Below are positions 1 through 8,438 of a DNA stretch of 64,000 nucleotides, in pieces. Origin of the DNA: Desulfocapsa sp. Its GTDB lineage: Bacteria; Desulfobacterota; Desulfobulbia; Desulfobulbales; Desulfocapsaceae. The stretch is from positions 1-64,000 of the forward strand of contig VMSP01000023.1 in NCBI GenBank assembly GCA_013792135.1, given 5' to 3'. The notes beneath the pieces are model-generated. The model saw only the letters and a program-made list of their open reading frames with translations. It was not told where the DNA came from and made no database searches. The position numbers and the translations under genes were made by a program. Numbering within the stretch: position 1 is the first letter of the stretch; every line of letters begins with the position of its first letter.

Positions 1-72
1 GAAAGCTCGCTTGACCTGAAACCCGACAATAGAGTATTCAACAAAAAACAGCGTCGCTACGCTCCGACACCT

Positions 73-142
73 TGGCCGGAATCAATGGAATGAGTGATCG
101 GAATGGCGTGGAATCGGTGATCGGATTCAGTGGAATACGCAA
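73..142. repeat. IS21-like terminal repeats, remnant
   Basis: Short degenerate repeats of the form GTGATCGGA..GTGGAAT recur several times over about 70 bp. From memory, this layout resembles the multiple terminal repeats found at one end of IS21-family elements. No istA or istB coding sequence is inside the window, so this is either the tip of an element lying to the left or a relic. The rest of 1-320 holds no gene I can support; a run of ten G lies at about 301-310. Confidence 0.35.
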
Positions 143-320
143 TAACATATTGAAAATGCACAAGATGAACAACATGAACACCTTTCATTAACTTTCTATA
201 GGTGAAAAAGGTGTATCCAGTTTCGTCGAAGATGATATTTCCGACCACAGAAGGGAGAATGCTTGAAATTGTCAAAGGGGATCATCAAGCAGATGGGAAT
301 GGGGGGGGGGAAGCCTTGTG

Positions 321-650
321 CTATTTCTTCTTTGTCTTGCAAGTTTTTGATGCACAGTCGCCAGGATTCTTTGGCTTAACATAGATTGCATCTTTCAAAT
401 TCTTGCCAGCCCTGAATTTAACGATTTTTTTCTCGGCTATTTTAATTTCTTTGCCGGTCTTCGGGTTGCGACCGATACGGGCAGCCCGAGTAGTCACTGA
501 AAAAGAGCCAAAGCCAATGAAGACAACGCTCTCATCGTTCGCCAGTGCCTTGGCAATAGCTCCCAGTGTTGATTTCAGGGCTTTCTCTGCTGTGGTCTTA
601 GTAATATCTGCTGATTCGGCAATTTTGCTGACGAGTTCGGGCTTATTCAT
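321..650 (-). CDS. HU-family DNA-binding protein
   Basis: This 109-residue protein is a histone-like DNA-bending protein of the HU/IHF family, which dimerises and compacts or bends DNA. The N-terminus MNKPELVSKIAESADI, the central VVFIGFGSF and the arm segment RIGRNPKTGKEIKI are the family hallmarks. The last 15 or so residues (PGDCASKTCKTKKK) form a Lys- and Cys-containing tail beyond the usual 90-residue HU core. A GGAGAG ribosome site precedes the ATG. It is the last gene of a minus-strand group with a putative regulator and an integrase, so it may be an island-encoded HU that helps recombination, though that role is inferred. Confidence 0.9.
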   Translation of the reverse strand: MNKPELVSKIAESADITKTTAEKALKSTLGAIAKALANDESVVFIGFGSFSVTTRAARIGRNPKTGKEIKIAEKKIVKFRAGKNLKDAIYVKPKNPGDCASKTCKTKKK

Positions 651-682
651 GATTACTCTCCAGTAGATTTGATGGAAAAGGA

Positions 683-1204
683 TTATGCCTTGTTTTTTTG
701 GTCATTATAATAATTGGATAGATCGTTTTGCCATATTTGGATTTTTTCGCTAAGCTCTTGCATCATCAGCCTAAGGTCTTGTTCTTCAAGGTTCTTCATG
801 GCGTCACTCTCCATGGCTTGATAATAGGATTGTATATTTTCAGAGAGAAATTTTTGATACACGCTATTGCTTTGAAGAATCTGGGCCGCCATTTCCATCA
901 GGCTTAGAGCAGACTTGCCAGTGTTAGTTGCCTGTTTTTGACCCAACGAGGTGTTGTCGATTATCTCCTTGCTTGCAAGAATGCGCCTGCCAAGGGTAAG
1001 CATTTCTTCAACGGTAGTACCCAGTCCCTGGGCAAAGCGTTCCTTTAATTGTTGTCCGGCATTTCGACGCATTGCCAATATATCACTCAGGTGATTGGGT
1101 GATACTTCTGCGTGGCGAACCAATTGCTTCTTGGAGCCACGGCCTTGCTCTTGTAATCTATATTGGAGTGCTGCAACAAAGCAGTCATTTGAAGTATTAT
1201 TCAT
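683..1204 (-). CDS. Putative HTH regulator of the island
   Basis: This 173-residue protein has an N-terminal helix-turn-helix-like segment (residues about 10-65: a Cro/C1-like stretch with KKQLVRHAEVSPNHLSDIL as the likely recognition unit), then a helical C-terminal part rich in Gln and Glu that could form a coiled coil. I do not recognise a named family. It sits between the HU and integrase genes of the tRNA-Lys island and has a perfect inverted repeat overlapping its own promoter, which suggests an autorepressor like those of integrative elements. No ribosome site is visible before the ATG, consistent with a leaderless transcript. Confidence 0.65.
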   Translation of the reverse strand: MNNTSNDCFVAALQYRLQEQGRGSKKQLVRHAEVSPNHLSDILAMRRNAGQQLKERFAQGLGTTVEEMLTLGRRILASKEIIDNTSLGQKQATNTGKSALSLMEMAAQILQSNSVYQKFLSENIQSYYQAMESDAMKNLEEQDLRLMMQELSEKIQIWQNDLSNYYNDQKNKA

Positions 1205-1209
1205 GGTCT

Positions 1210-1239
1210 ATTTTTAAGCAATTAGCTTAAAAATGGCAA
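1210..1239 (-). promoter_or_regulatory. Promoter and operator of the HTH regulator
   Basis: A perfect 10-bp inverted repeat, ATTTTTAAGC-AATTA-GCTTAAAAAT (1210-1234), lies directly upstream of the regulator. Read on the minus strand, TTGCCA, 17 bases, TAAAAA, six bases and then ATG form a plausible sigma-70 promoter whose start point would coincide with the start codon. The repeat covers the spacer and -10, as expected for self-repression. Confidence 0.55.
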
Positions 1240-1376
1240 GAAAAATCCGTTATATAATCTTGTCTCTATACATTTTCCAACTACTTGCCACCAAAAACAC
1301 ATTGTAACTTTCTATATGGTCTTCATTTGATAGTTAAAGCAGCTCAATGACTGTCATTTTTACACGTTAATTGCTT

Positions 1377-2606
1377 TTAAGCCGTCATTTTTATCTGTAT
1401 AATCACCGCCCCTGCTTTCAGCTTATCCAGATAGTCACTCCATGCCTGCATCATCTTCTTGCGTTCTGGTAGAAACTCAGCGTAGTTATATGCAGCCCTC
1501 ACACTGTTTCGTTCGCTGTGGGCAAGTTGCCGCTCTATGGCGTCACGGTTCCAACCTTGTTCGTTCAACAGGGTGCTGGCTATACCTCTAAATCCATGAA
1601 CACACATTTCGTCCTTGGTGTATCCCATGCGCCGCAAGGCCATTAATAGGGTTCCATCACTCATGGGCCTGGTGCCAGTCCGTAAGCTGGAAAAAACATA
1701 TCGTCCGTGTCCGGTCAATGCTTGAAGCTCTCGAAGTATGGTTATGGCTTGCCGTGATAATGGGACAATGTGCATGGATGATGCTTTCATCCGTTCAGCA
1801 GGTATGCGCCATTCCGCGTCTTCAAAATTGATCTCTGTCCATTCCATCAACCTCAATTCCCGCCCAGGTCGAACAAAGACCAAGGGGGCAAGTTGCAGGC
1901 CACAACGTGCAACAATTCCGCCTTGATAATCATCAATGTCACGCAGTAGGGCCGCAACCTTTTTCGGGTCGGTTATAGTCGCCAGGTGTTTTTTGTTTGG
2001 CGATTGGAGCGCGCCTCGTAAATCAGGAACGGGATCACGTTCAGCTCTGCCGGTTGCAATCGCGTACCGGAATACTTGCCCACAATTTTGTTTTAACCTG
2101 TGAGAGGTGTCAAGGGTTCCTCTAGCCTCAACTCTACGCAGTACCGCCAACAATTCAGGGGCCGTGATCTCTTTGATCGGTCTTGCTCCCATCCAGGGGA
2201 AGGCGTAAAGCTCAAATTGTCTGATAACTTTGACGGAATGACTCTCAGCCCATGATGGTTTTTTTTGTGTATGCCATTCACGTGCAATGATTTCAAAGGT
2301 CTCTGTAGCTTCGGTGCCTGCTGCGTCTTGTGCTTTTTTAATATTTCCAGGGTCAACGCCATTGGCCAGCAGGTTTCTTGCCTGTTCGCGCCTGGTTCTG
2401 GCCTCGCTCAAGGAAAGGTCAGGGTATGCGCCAAAAGCAAGTGCCTTTTCTTTTTCTTTGAAGCGATATTTGAACCGCCATAACTTGCCGCCTGATGGTG
2501 TGACTAATAGAAAAAGACCCCCACCATCAAAAAGCTTTTGGGGTTTCTCTGTAGTTTTAATCGTTCTGATCTTGGCATCCGTAAGCGGTGCAATCCTTTT
2601 GGCCAT
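1377..2606 (-). CDS. P4-type tyrosine integrase
   Basis: This site-specific recombinase of about 409 residues would integrate and excise the island. The N-terminus (MAKRIAPLTDAKIRTIKTTEKPQKLFDGGGLFL) is the arm-binding domain of P4/DUF4102 integrases; the catalytic domain shows HGFRGIASTLLNEQGW (HxxR) and LAHSERNSVRAAYNY with the nucleophile Tyr. The first catalytic Arg box reads VRPGRELR, one residue longer than the VRPGELR I remember for the family. The ORF track starts at 2675, but an AGGAGG eight bases before the ATG at 2606 makes that the start. It sits just downstream of tRNA-Lys in the same orientation, the classic position for an integrase next to its attachment site. Confidence 0.93.
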   Translation of the reverse strand: MAKRIAPLTDAKIRTIKTTEKPQKLFDGGGLFLLVTPSGGKLWRFKYRFKEKEKALAFGAYPDLSLSEARTRREQARNLLANGVDPGNIKKAQDAAGTEATETFEIIAREWHTQKKPSWAESHSVKVIRQFELYAFPWMGARPIKEITAPELLAVLRRVEARGTLDTSHRLKQNCGQVFRYAIATGRAERDPVPDLRGALQSPNKKHLATITDPKKVAALLRDIDDYQGGIVARCGLQLAPLVFVRPGRELRLMEWTEINFEDAEWRIPAERMKASSMHIVPLSRQAITILRELQALTGHGRYVFSSLRTGTRPMSDGTLLMALRRMGYTKDEMCVHGFRGIASTLLNEQGWNRDAIERQLAHSERNSVRAAYNYAEFLPERKKMMQAWSDYLDKLKAGAVIIQIKMTA

Positions 2607-2830
2607 GGGATTTTCCTCCTTTTTGGGGGTATCCGTTTTGGTTTGGGGGTATTTCGGCTTCAAATATACCCCCAAAATGATTGGCTTGCAATAGATACTA
2701 ATGGACTTTATCAGACAAGAAAGAAAAAAAAGAGGTGATTCGTCGATATGAGATGAATTGTGTTGTTGCTGGATATATTATTGAAAATACATGAATATTG
2801 AGACTGTTCTGGACGGTATTGGAAGATGCT

Positions 2831-2874
2831 GGAAACAAAAAAGGCCAGTTTTGGGATTACCCCAAAACTGGCCT
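2831..2874 (-). terminator. Rho-independent terminator after tRNA-Lys
   Basis: A perfect 14-bp stem (AGGCCAGTTTTGGG, loop of five, CCCAAAACTGGCCT) is followed on the minus strand by a T-rich run. It lies 13 bases after the tRNA-Lys CCA end and would terminate the tRNA transcript and insulate the integrase. Confidence 0.85.
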
Positions 2875-2886
2875 GAAATGTAATAC

Positions 2887-2962
2887 TGGTGGGCCGTCCC
2901 GGGATCGAACCGGGGACCTACTGATTAAGAGTCAGTTGCTCTACCAATTGAGCTAACGGCCC
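2887..2962 (-). tRNA. tRNA-Lys (CTT)
   Basis: The minus strand folds as a full cloverleaf of 76 bases: GGGCCGT pairs with ACGGCCC, the D arm has AGCTCAATTGGTAGAGC, the anticodon arm CTGACTCTTAATCAG carries CTT, and the T arm has GGTTCGATCC. The CCA end is encoded. An integrase lies immediately downstream, so the 3' half is the likely attachment site of an island. Confidence 0.97.
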
Positions 2963-2983
2963 ATATTGCGACAAAGTAAAGAC

Positions 2984-3012
2984 TATCTAGCATAAGGGAG
3001 TGCTTCCGTCAA
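2984..3012 (-). promoter_or_regulatory. tRNA-Lys promoter
   Basis: On the minus strand TTGACG (3012-3007), a 17-base spacer and TAGATA (2989-2984) form a sigma-70 promoter about 20 bases upstream of the tRNA. Confidence 0.6.
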
Positions 3013-3065
3013 GGCTCAGGCGAGGAAAATACAAGAATATCTCTTTATCTTGTCTTACGACTCTG

Positions 3066-3281
3066 TTAGAGACCGGCAAGTTTTTCACCACTCATATGGG
3101 TGAAGTTGTCACATTCCCTTCTGTTGATAAAGGGACAGACATCCGCGACAAACCATTTCTTTTTAGGACACCAGTAGCGGTCTTTGAAAGGCTCGTTGCA
3201 GCCTCTGGGAGTTAAAAGCCTGCGATTGTGGGTGCCGTAAGAGACGTCCTTGTCGTTTACCGTAAATTTCCAGATTGCCAT
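3066..3281 (-). CDS. Small cysteine-containing protein
   Basis: This protein of 71 residues has four cysteines (about positions 28, 38, 49 and 57) and many aromatic and basic residues, consistent with a small zinc- or metal-binding fold. I do not recognise a family. The start at 3281 is chosen because GGAGG lies eight bases upstream; the ORF track start at 3311 has no such site. It follows the accAD gene on the same strand after about 100 bases, so it may be co-transcribed. Confidence 0.6.
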   Translation of the reverse strand: MAIWKFTVNDKDVSYGTHNRRLLTPRGCNEPFKDRYWCPKKKWFVADVCPFINRRECDNFTHMSGEKLAGL

Positions 3282-3379
3282 GACGCACCTCCTCAGTCCA
3301 TTGAGAATCATGTACGCTGTACCCGATCTATTTCACTTAATACTAAATCGGCACATTCGGCAAAAAACTTGAATTTTTT

Positions 3380-5650
3380 TTATCGGTAATAAAGGTGAGG
3401 GCTACCCATGGTCATAAGGGATTTGTACAGATTACGTCTGAATTCCCGGCGATCCCATATTCCCTGAATGTGCCCGCGTTTGAGGGCATTTCTGGCTGAA
3501 TGATAATCGGGTGCAATGTCAATTCCTGTCGTTTCGCGAATGACCCGGTGACCGGCAAAGCCAATACGGCTTGAGCGAATGGCAAACTGATACGGTGAGC
3601 AGCCTAAGAAACTGGCAACTGGCCCTGCATAGGAATTGTTGTCATAGATGACGATGTAGAGTCCACCGGCATCAATATATTCACGGACCGCCATGGTACA
3701 TTTTGGCATCTGGGTGACCCCCAGAGTCCCTTCCTGAATACGGATGCCCCCTGTGGTGTGGACGTAGGATATCAAGGGACGTTTTTTCCGTTTGGCGATG
3801 GCGCAGGCCTGGATGAATTTTTCTCCTTCTGCGGAGCCCACTGTGCCATTTCTGAAATCGGAGTAGAGCATACTGACTACAACCTGAATATCCATGACCC
3901 GGGCATGGAAGGTCATGTTGCCGGCATTCCGTCCTGTCTTCTTTTTTGATAATTGTAAACGCTCGTCATACCCTGTATAGCCAAGAGGATTTCCAGCTGT
4001 AAAATCGGCATTGAAGATCCGGATTGAGTCGGGATCAAAGATGTTTTTCAGATACCACTTGTACTCCAGAGGGAAGTGGTGGCCGCAGGTCTCGCAGACT
4101 CCTGCAAATTCACCGAACAGGTCCGGGACCCAAAGATCTTTGCAACCGTATTTCTCACTGTTGGGACAGGTGATGGTGCGATCGACATTGGCCAGTGGAC
4201 TGGTATAGGTGTCAGTCAGCTCCAGTGGATCGGGAATATTGCCTGGTACAGGAGTCCCGTCTGAGGAGCTGAGCAGGGGGCGAATTGTTTTTTTATCTTT
4301 TTGCTGGGAGAAAAAATCAATGGCAGTCGTAATGGGTGATGTTACCCGTTTGAGGATAACCGTTCCTTCACCGGAGACATCCTTGAAGACTTTCTGCACC
4401 TGTTTCTGGTGATTCTTCAGGATATCATAACGTACGGTATAATATACTTTTTCGGTCTTCTCCTGAAGTCGCTGGAAGAATTTTGCCGTGGGAGTGGGCA
4501 GTCCACTGAAACCCTGGGTGGCCATTTTCCGATATTTTCTTGATCGGCCGGCAAGAAGACGTTTTATCTCATCCTGATTGAGATCCCAGGAGACGTCAAC
4601 CTGGAGTTCCTGGGCTTCTGTCTCTGCCTTTTTACGTTTGATTTCATAGGAACGGAAGGCCCTGAAACTTTTGGTGCCCAAGACCACTTTGTCGGTAGCC
4701 CGCATGACTTCAGCGCGAAGCTGGGCAAAAAAAGCGAAGTCATCTCTTCTGGCGCCAAGGGGCGGTTCCTGGATAATATGATCGATGGTGCCAAGGGCCA
4801 GATTGTCTGTTGCCGTCAATTTGAGCCGTTCGGCGCAGACTTCAATGAGTTCTTTCGGGACTTTGCAGCCCTCTTTCACCTTCCCCTCTATGGCGGCGGC
4901 GCCTTCCGGAGAGATAACTGAATAGTAACCATGGGAGCACATCATCCGAAAGTCGGAGAGTCCGATAGCCTCGGCCCCACCTGAGCCACCCTCGGAAATC
5001 ATTGACACCATGGGGACCCGCAGCTTGGTCATGGCGTAAATATTCCGGGCGATCTGCTGCGCAGCACCGGGATATTCTTCCACTGGAAAGGAACCAGGGG
5101 TGAAGACGTAGAAGTGGATGGGGATACCTTCGGTCTCTGCGACCTTCATATAGCGAAGAGCCTTTTCGTTGCCCTCTGGTTTGCAGGATCCACCATTACG
5201 GAATTCTTCTCCATGTCCTGTTTCCTGACCGATGACCATAACCGAGGCAGTGTAGGGCTTGTTCTTGATACGCCTGACGATGGTGGCCTTTGCGCAGACC
5301 ATGGCAGGATCGATATTGGCATCCCCTTCACCGCCAAGTTCGGTATAATCTTCGTAGACGTTTTCCAGAATGTCTTTGAGACTGAAACGCTGGATGCTGC
5401 GGACGATCCGTACCCGTTCCATGGGCGTAAGCTGCTCTTCTGCCCGCTCTTCGAGAAAGCAGATAGCTTCGTGCAGTTTATTGATCTCGCTGGAAAATTG
5501 CTCTTCATCATGATCGTAAACCGTCTGTTTCAGCTTGTCGCAAGTCTCTTTAAACCCGTCCAGGTTGCCCCAGTTGGAGTAGTCCTTGAGCTGAATCAGA
5601 TAATTGATCCGTTCTTCGATTTTATGGAGCTGCTTGAGTAATATGTTCAT
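3380..5650 (-). CDS. accAD: Acetyl-CoA carboxylase transferase, AccA-AccD fusion
   Basis: At 756 residues this protein joins both carboxyltransferase subunits in one chain. It moves the carboxyl group from biotin to acetyl-CoA, giving malonyl-CoA for fatty acid synthesis. The N-terminal half is AccA-like (coiled segment, TPMERVRIVRS, then SEGGSGGAEAIG near residue 220 and SPEGAAAIEG). The C-terminal part from about residue 490 is AccD-like, with a Cys4 zinc ribbon (CPNSEKYGC and CETCGHH) and the crotonase core TTGGIRIQEG. AccA and AccD are separate proteins in most bacteria. A linker of about 130 residues joins the halves. The accC gene lies upstream on the same strand; no biotin carrier gene (accB) is in the window. 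Confidence 0.92.
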   Translation of the reverse strand: MNILLKQLHKIEERINYLIQLKDYSNWGNLDGFKETCDKLKQTVYDHDEEQFSSEINKLHEAICFLEERAEEQLTPMERVRIVRSIQRFSLKDILENVYEDYTELGGEGDANIDPAMVCAKATIVRRIKNKPYTASVMVIGQETGHGEEFRNGGSCKPEGNEKALRYMKVAETEGIPIHFYVFTPGSFPVEEYPGAAQQIARNIYAMTKLRVPMVSMISEGGSGGAEAIGLSDFRMMCSHGYYSVISPEGAAAIEGKVKEGCKVPKELIEVCAERLKLTATDNLALGTIDHIIQEPPLGARRDDFAFFAQLRAEVMRATDKVVLGTKSFRAFRSYEIKRKKAETEAQELQVDVSWDLNQDEIKRLLAGRSRKYRKMATQGFSGLPTPTAKFFQRLQEKTEKVYYTVRYDILKNHQKQVQKVFKDVSGEGTVILKRVTSPITTAIDFFSQQKDKKTIRPLLSSSDGTPVPGNIPDPLELTDTYTSPLANVDRTITCPNSEKYGCKDLWVPDLFGEFAGVCETCGHHFPLEYKWYLKNIFDPDSIRIFNADFTAGNPLGYTGYDERLQLSKKKTGRNAGNMTFHARVMDIQVVVSMLYSDFRNGTVGSAEGEKFIQACAIAKRKKRPLISYVHTTGGIRIQEGTLGVTQMPKCTMAVREYIDAGGLYIVIYDNNSYAGPVASFLGCSPYQFAIRSSRIGFAGHRVIRETTGIDIAPDYHSARNALKRGHIQGIWDRREFRRNLYKSLMTMGSPHLYYR

Positions 5651-5719
5651 AGAAAGTGCTGTTACAGGTTGCAGGTGATTGATCTCTCGCGAAGTGCTAA
5701 TAAGAATAAAAAATCTTTC

Positions 5720-5756
5720 CTTTGCCTCTCTGCGCCTCTGCGGGAAAAATTACAGG
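5720..5756. repeat. Dispersed CTCTGCG repeat, copy 1
   Basis: The intergenic sequence GCCTCTCTGCGCCTCTGCGGGA between accC and accAD belongs to a short palindromic family also seen at 22670-22795, 23580-23652, 29455-29491 and 30197-30228. It is non-coding and resembles a REP-type element. Confidence 0.6.
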
Positions 5757-5821
5757 GATTTTAAGTCACAAAATGAATGCTTTTGCTGAATAGTTTTTTC
5801 CATGTATTTTTTATTGACGGC

Positions 5822-7237
5822 TTAGAAGGTCAGCAGGCGGTCCAGGTTGTCTTTCAGGTATTCCAGATTGGTGATAATGGGGTTGCCCTTTGAATCTTTG
5901 CCACGAATGACAGTTTCATCAAGAAACTGTCGCGCCTTTTTTTTGGTCTCATCCATAGACTCTCCCCATACCAGAGCCAGGGCCAGGTTAGGGTCAAAAT
6001 CGCTGGGGATTTGGTACTCCCGGTCAGAAGGGACATGGGAGTAGACGGTTGACCAGTCGTGCTGGGGAAAATGGAAGTCGGTGATGGTGCCGATCCAGGG
6101 TGCAAAGCCGCGGCGGGTGTCTTCGGCCACTATGCGCAGTTCAATGGATGCCCCTTTAAATTCTATGGCTTTCTGCTTGTAGCCAATCTTTTCACCCAGG
6201 CCCAGTCTGATTTGTTCGCGGATCAGATTGGGGTGCTGATTGTTATGATAACTGATGCGGGCGGAGACGTCATTCTCTACCTGGATTCTGGTGTTCACCT
6301 CCAGCAGATAGGGGCGTCCGGATCTGCTGACAATCCATTCCCATGTGCCGACGTTGTCGTAGCGGACATGGGCTGCCAATTTCAGCGAATAGTCAACGAT
6401 CTGCTCCAATACCTTCTGTTCGTCGAAATCATAGGTAAAGCAGGAGCTATGGAATCCTGGCGCTGCCTCTACCCGTTTCTGCCGACCGGTTGACTGGATA
6501 GTACAGTTTCTGGAGCCGAAGTGGATGCGTTCGCCATGACGGGAGCAAACCAACTGCACCTCAAGATGGTTATAGTCGCGCAGGCATTGTTCGATAAGGA
6601 CGCCGCCGTCTCCGAACTGGCGCTTGGCATAGTTTTGAACCTGACGGTAGATACGGCGGAACTGCTCGATTTCCGTAACCTCTTCAATACCCATGCCGCC
6701 GCCGCCTGCCGCGGCCTTGACCAGGATGGAAGGAGATTTTATATCCTGGGCCAGTTGATCATCCATGAGTCTCTGGGCGATCTCTTCTGCCTCCATCTCG
6801 TTGTAGATTGGGCTATCGGTGCCTGGAATGGTGGGAATTCTCAGCTGGTTGGCGACCCGTTTGGTGTTGATTTTATCGCCAAGACTTTTGATGACCTCCC
6901 AGCTTGGACCGATAAAGGTAAGAGGCCGGTCGCGGAGTGTTGCCCGTCTGGCAAAACGATAATCTTCAGAGAAAAAACCATATCCCGGATGGATGGCCGT
7001 GCAATGGGTGTGGTCGGCAACTGCAAAAATATCATTGGGTTCGGTGTAGCTGGTAATTCGCCAGGCGTTTTGATCGGCGCCGCTGGTCCTGTTGCGACGG
7101 ACGTGTTCAGAGTCCTTGTCGGCATCGGTATAGACCACCGTATATTCCAGGCCCAGATCCGTGCATGCATTCATGATGCGGATTGCGATCTCCCCCCGGT
7201 TGGCTATGAGAACCTTTCCTTGCAAACTGTTAGCCAT
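5822..7237 (-). CDS. accC: Biotin carboxylase subunit of acetyl-CoA carboxylase
   Basis: This 471-residue ATP-grasp enzyme carboxylates biotin on the carrier protein with ATP and bicarbonate, the first half-reaction of malonyl-CoA synthesis. The N-terminus KVLIANRGEIAIRIM, the HPGYGFFSED motif, the glycine-rich ATP lid KAAAGGGGMGIEEV and EVNTRIQVENDVSA are all present. It ends without a biotinyl domain, so it is a stand-alone subunit. It is upstream of the transferase fusion on the same strand, 171 bases away with a repeat between them. GHRVIRE and other transferase motifs of the partner gene support a shared role. The start ATG at 7237 faces corC across a 325-bp divergent intergenic region. 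Confidence 0.95.
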   Translation of the reverse strand: MANSLQGKVLIANRGEIAIRIMNACTDLGLEYTVVYTDADKDSEHVRRNRTSGADQNAWRITSYTEPNDIFAVADHTHCTAIHPGYGFFSEDYRFARRATLRDRPLTFIGPSWEVIKSLGDKINTKRVANQLRIPTIPGTDSPIYNEMEAEEIAQRLMDDQLAQDIKSPSILVKAAAGGGGMGIEEVTEIEQFRRIYRQVQNYAKRQFGDGGVLIEQCLRDYNHLEVQLVCSRHGERIHFGSRNCTIQSTGRQKRVEAAPGFHSSCFTYDFDEQKVLEQIVDYSLKLAAHVRYDNVGTWEWIVSRSGRPYLLEVNTRIQVENDVSARISYHNNQHPNLIREQIRLGLGEKIGYKQKAIEFKGASIELRIVAEDTRRGFAPWIGTITDFHFPQHDWSTVYSHVPSDREYQIPSDFDPNLALALVWGESMDETKKKARQFLDETVIRGKDSKGNPIITNLEYLKDNLDRLLTF

Positions 7238-7562
7238 ATTATCTTCGTAGTATAATGTCTAAATTGACGTCCAAGAGAAAGGCTGATGGACGCAGGTTGA
7301 GTCAGGGAAAATGATGCCAACTATCCTGATGCTATTTTTACCATTTTTTATTTTTGTAAAAGAATAAATACGCATTACTATAGTCATATCATAGCAATTA
7401 GAAAAGAAAAAATGTATTTTCTTTTTTTAACCTTTTGTTGTTATGGCAGGTTGTGGTAATAATTACAGTTGATGAGAAGATTCTTTCTCTTTGATCTTTC
7501 ATTGAAATATTTAAGAAGCGCTGGGCGAGAGAGTAATATTAATAGAATGACGATAGAAAAGA
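7238..7562. other. Divergent intergenic region accC / corC
   Basis: This 325-bp AT-rich stretch separates divergently transcribed accC and corC and must hold both promoters. TTGTTG, 16 bases, TAATAA at about 7436-7463 is a possible promoter toward corC. I see no gene, repeat or riboswitch fold in it. Confidence 0.4.
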
Positions 7563-8438
7563 ATGAATAAGGAAAAGATATCTGAGCAGTCTGAAACAGT
7601 AGAATACAAAGGTGTCTTTAAACGGTTGGCTGCCTTGTTGCCCGGACGAACCCCGGATACCACCGAGTCCCTGGAACATGAGATTCAGGAACTGCTGGAA
7701 GGAGGAGAAGAACAGGGGCTGATTACCAGCCTGGAAGAGAGAATGATAAATTCTATCTTTGATTTTCGAGATACCAGGGTTGGTGAGATCATGACCCCGG
7801 CAGTAGAGATTGAGGCGGCGGACGAATCCACTTCCCTGGCCGAACTGGTGGAGCTCTTCATCGAGAAGGGATTTACCAGAGTTCCAGTGTATAGAGATAC
7901 TTTAGACCACATAATCGGCATCCTCCATGTCAAGAATTTGTTAAAGATCTTTTCACCGGCGTCAAAAGATGTCCCGCTTTCAGAACTTTTGAATCCGTCT
8001 TATTTTATTGATGAAAAAAAACTGATTGTTGACCTGCTGGTGGAATTCCAGAAACGGAAGATCCATATGGCCCTGGTGACCGATGAGTTTGGATCTATTC
8101 GCGGTCTTGTCACCCTTGAGGATGTTCTGGAGGAAATCGTCGGCGAGATTGATGATGAACATGATGTCGATGATCACGATGAAATTCAGGAGCTTGGTCA
8201 GGAAGCCATTCTGGTTCAGGCCAGGGTGGACATAGAAGAGGTTGAGGAGCGTTTTGGTGTGGAAATGCCGGAGGGCCCATACGAATCAGTGGGTGGACTG
8301 GTGGTCCATCTCCTGGGCAGGTTGGCTGTGCCCGGAGATCAGGTGGATGTCGGGGGACTGCGTTTCCTGGTGCAGACGGCGAGTAAACGGCACATCAAGG
8401 TGGTACGTATTACTCGGCTGACCAATGATGAGGGATGA
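7563..8438 (+). CDS. corC: CorC/HlyC-type CBS-domain protein
   Basis: This cytosolic protein of 291 residues has two CBS domains (about residues 70-200, starting VGEIMTPAVEIEA and including FTRVPVYRDTLDHIIGILHVKNLL and LVTLEDVLEEIVGEI) and the C-terminal CorC_HlyC domain. It lacks the DUF21 membrane region. Such proteins are linked to magnesium and cobalt efflux and often sit next to lnt, as here, where the genes overlap by 14 bases; the exact activity is not established for this branch. Confidence 0.9.
   Translation: MNKEKISEQSETVEYKGVFKRLAALLPGRTPDTTESLEHEIQELLEGGEEQGLITSLEERMINSIFDFRDTRVGEIMTPAVEIEAADESTSLAELVELFIEKGFTRVPVYRDTLDHIIGILHVKNLLKIFSPASKDVPLSELLNPSYFIDEKKLIVDLLVEFQKRKIHMALVTDEFGSIRGLVTLEDVLEEIVGEIDDEHDVDDHDEIQELGQEAILVQARVDIEEVEERFGVEMPEGPYESVGGLVVHLLGRLAVPGDQVDVGGLRFLVQTASKRHIKVVRITRLTNDEG

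Noticed and set aside
301-310. Run of ten G as a phase-variable tract
   Set aside because: It lies downstream of the HU gene and outside any supported coding region or promoter.
5114-5641. 175-residue plus-strand ORF
   Set aside because: Antisense to accAD with no ribosome site or recognisable motif.
6521-7255. 244-residue plus-strand ORF
   Set aside because: Antisense to accC; a shadow frame.
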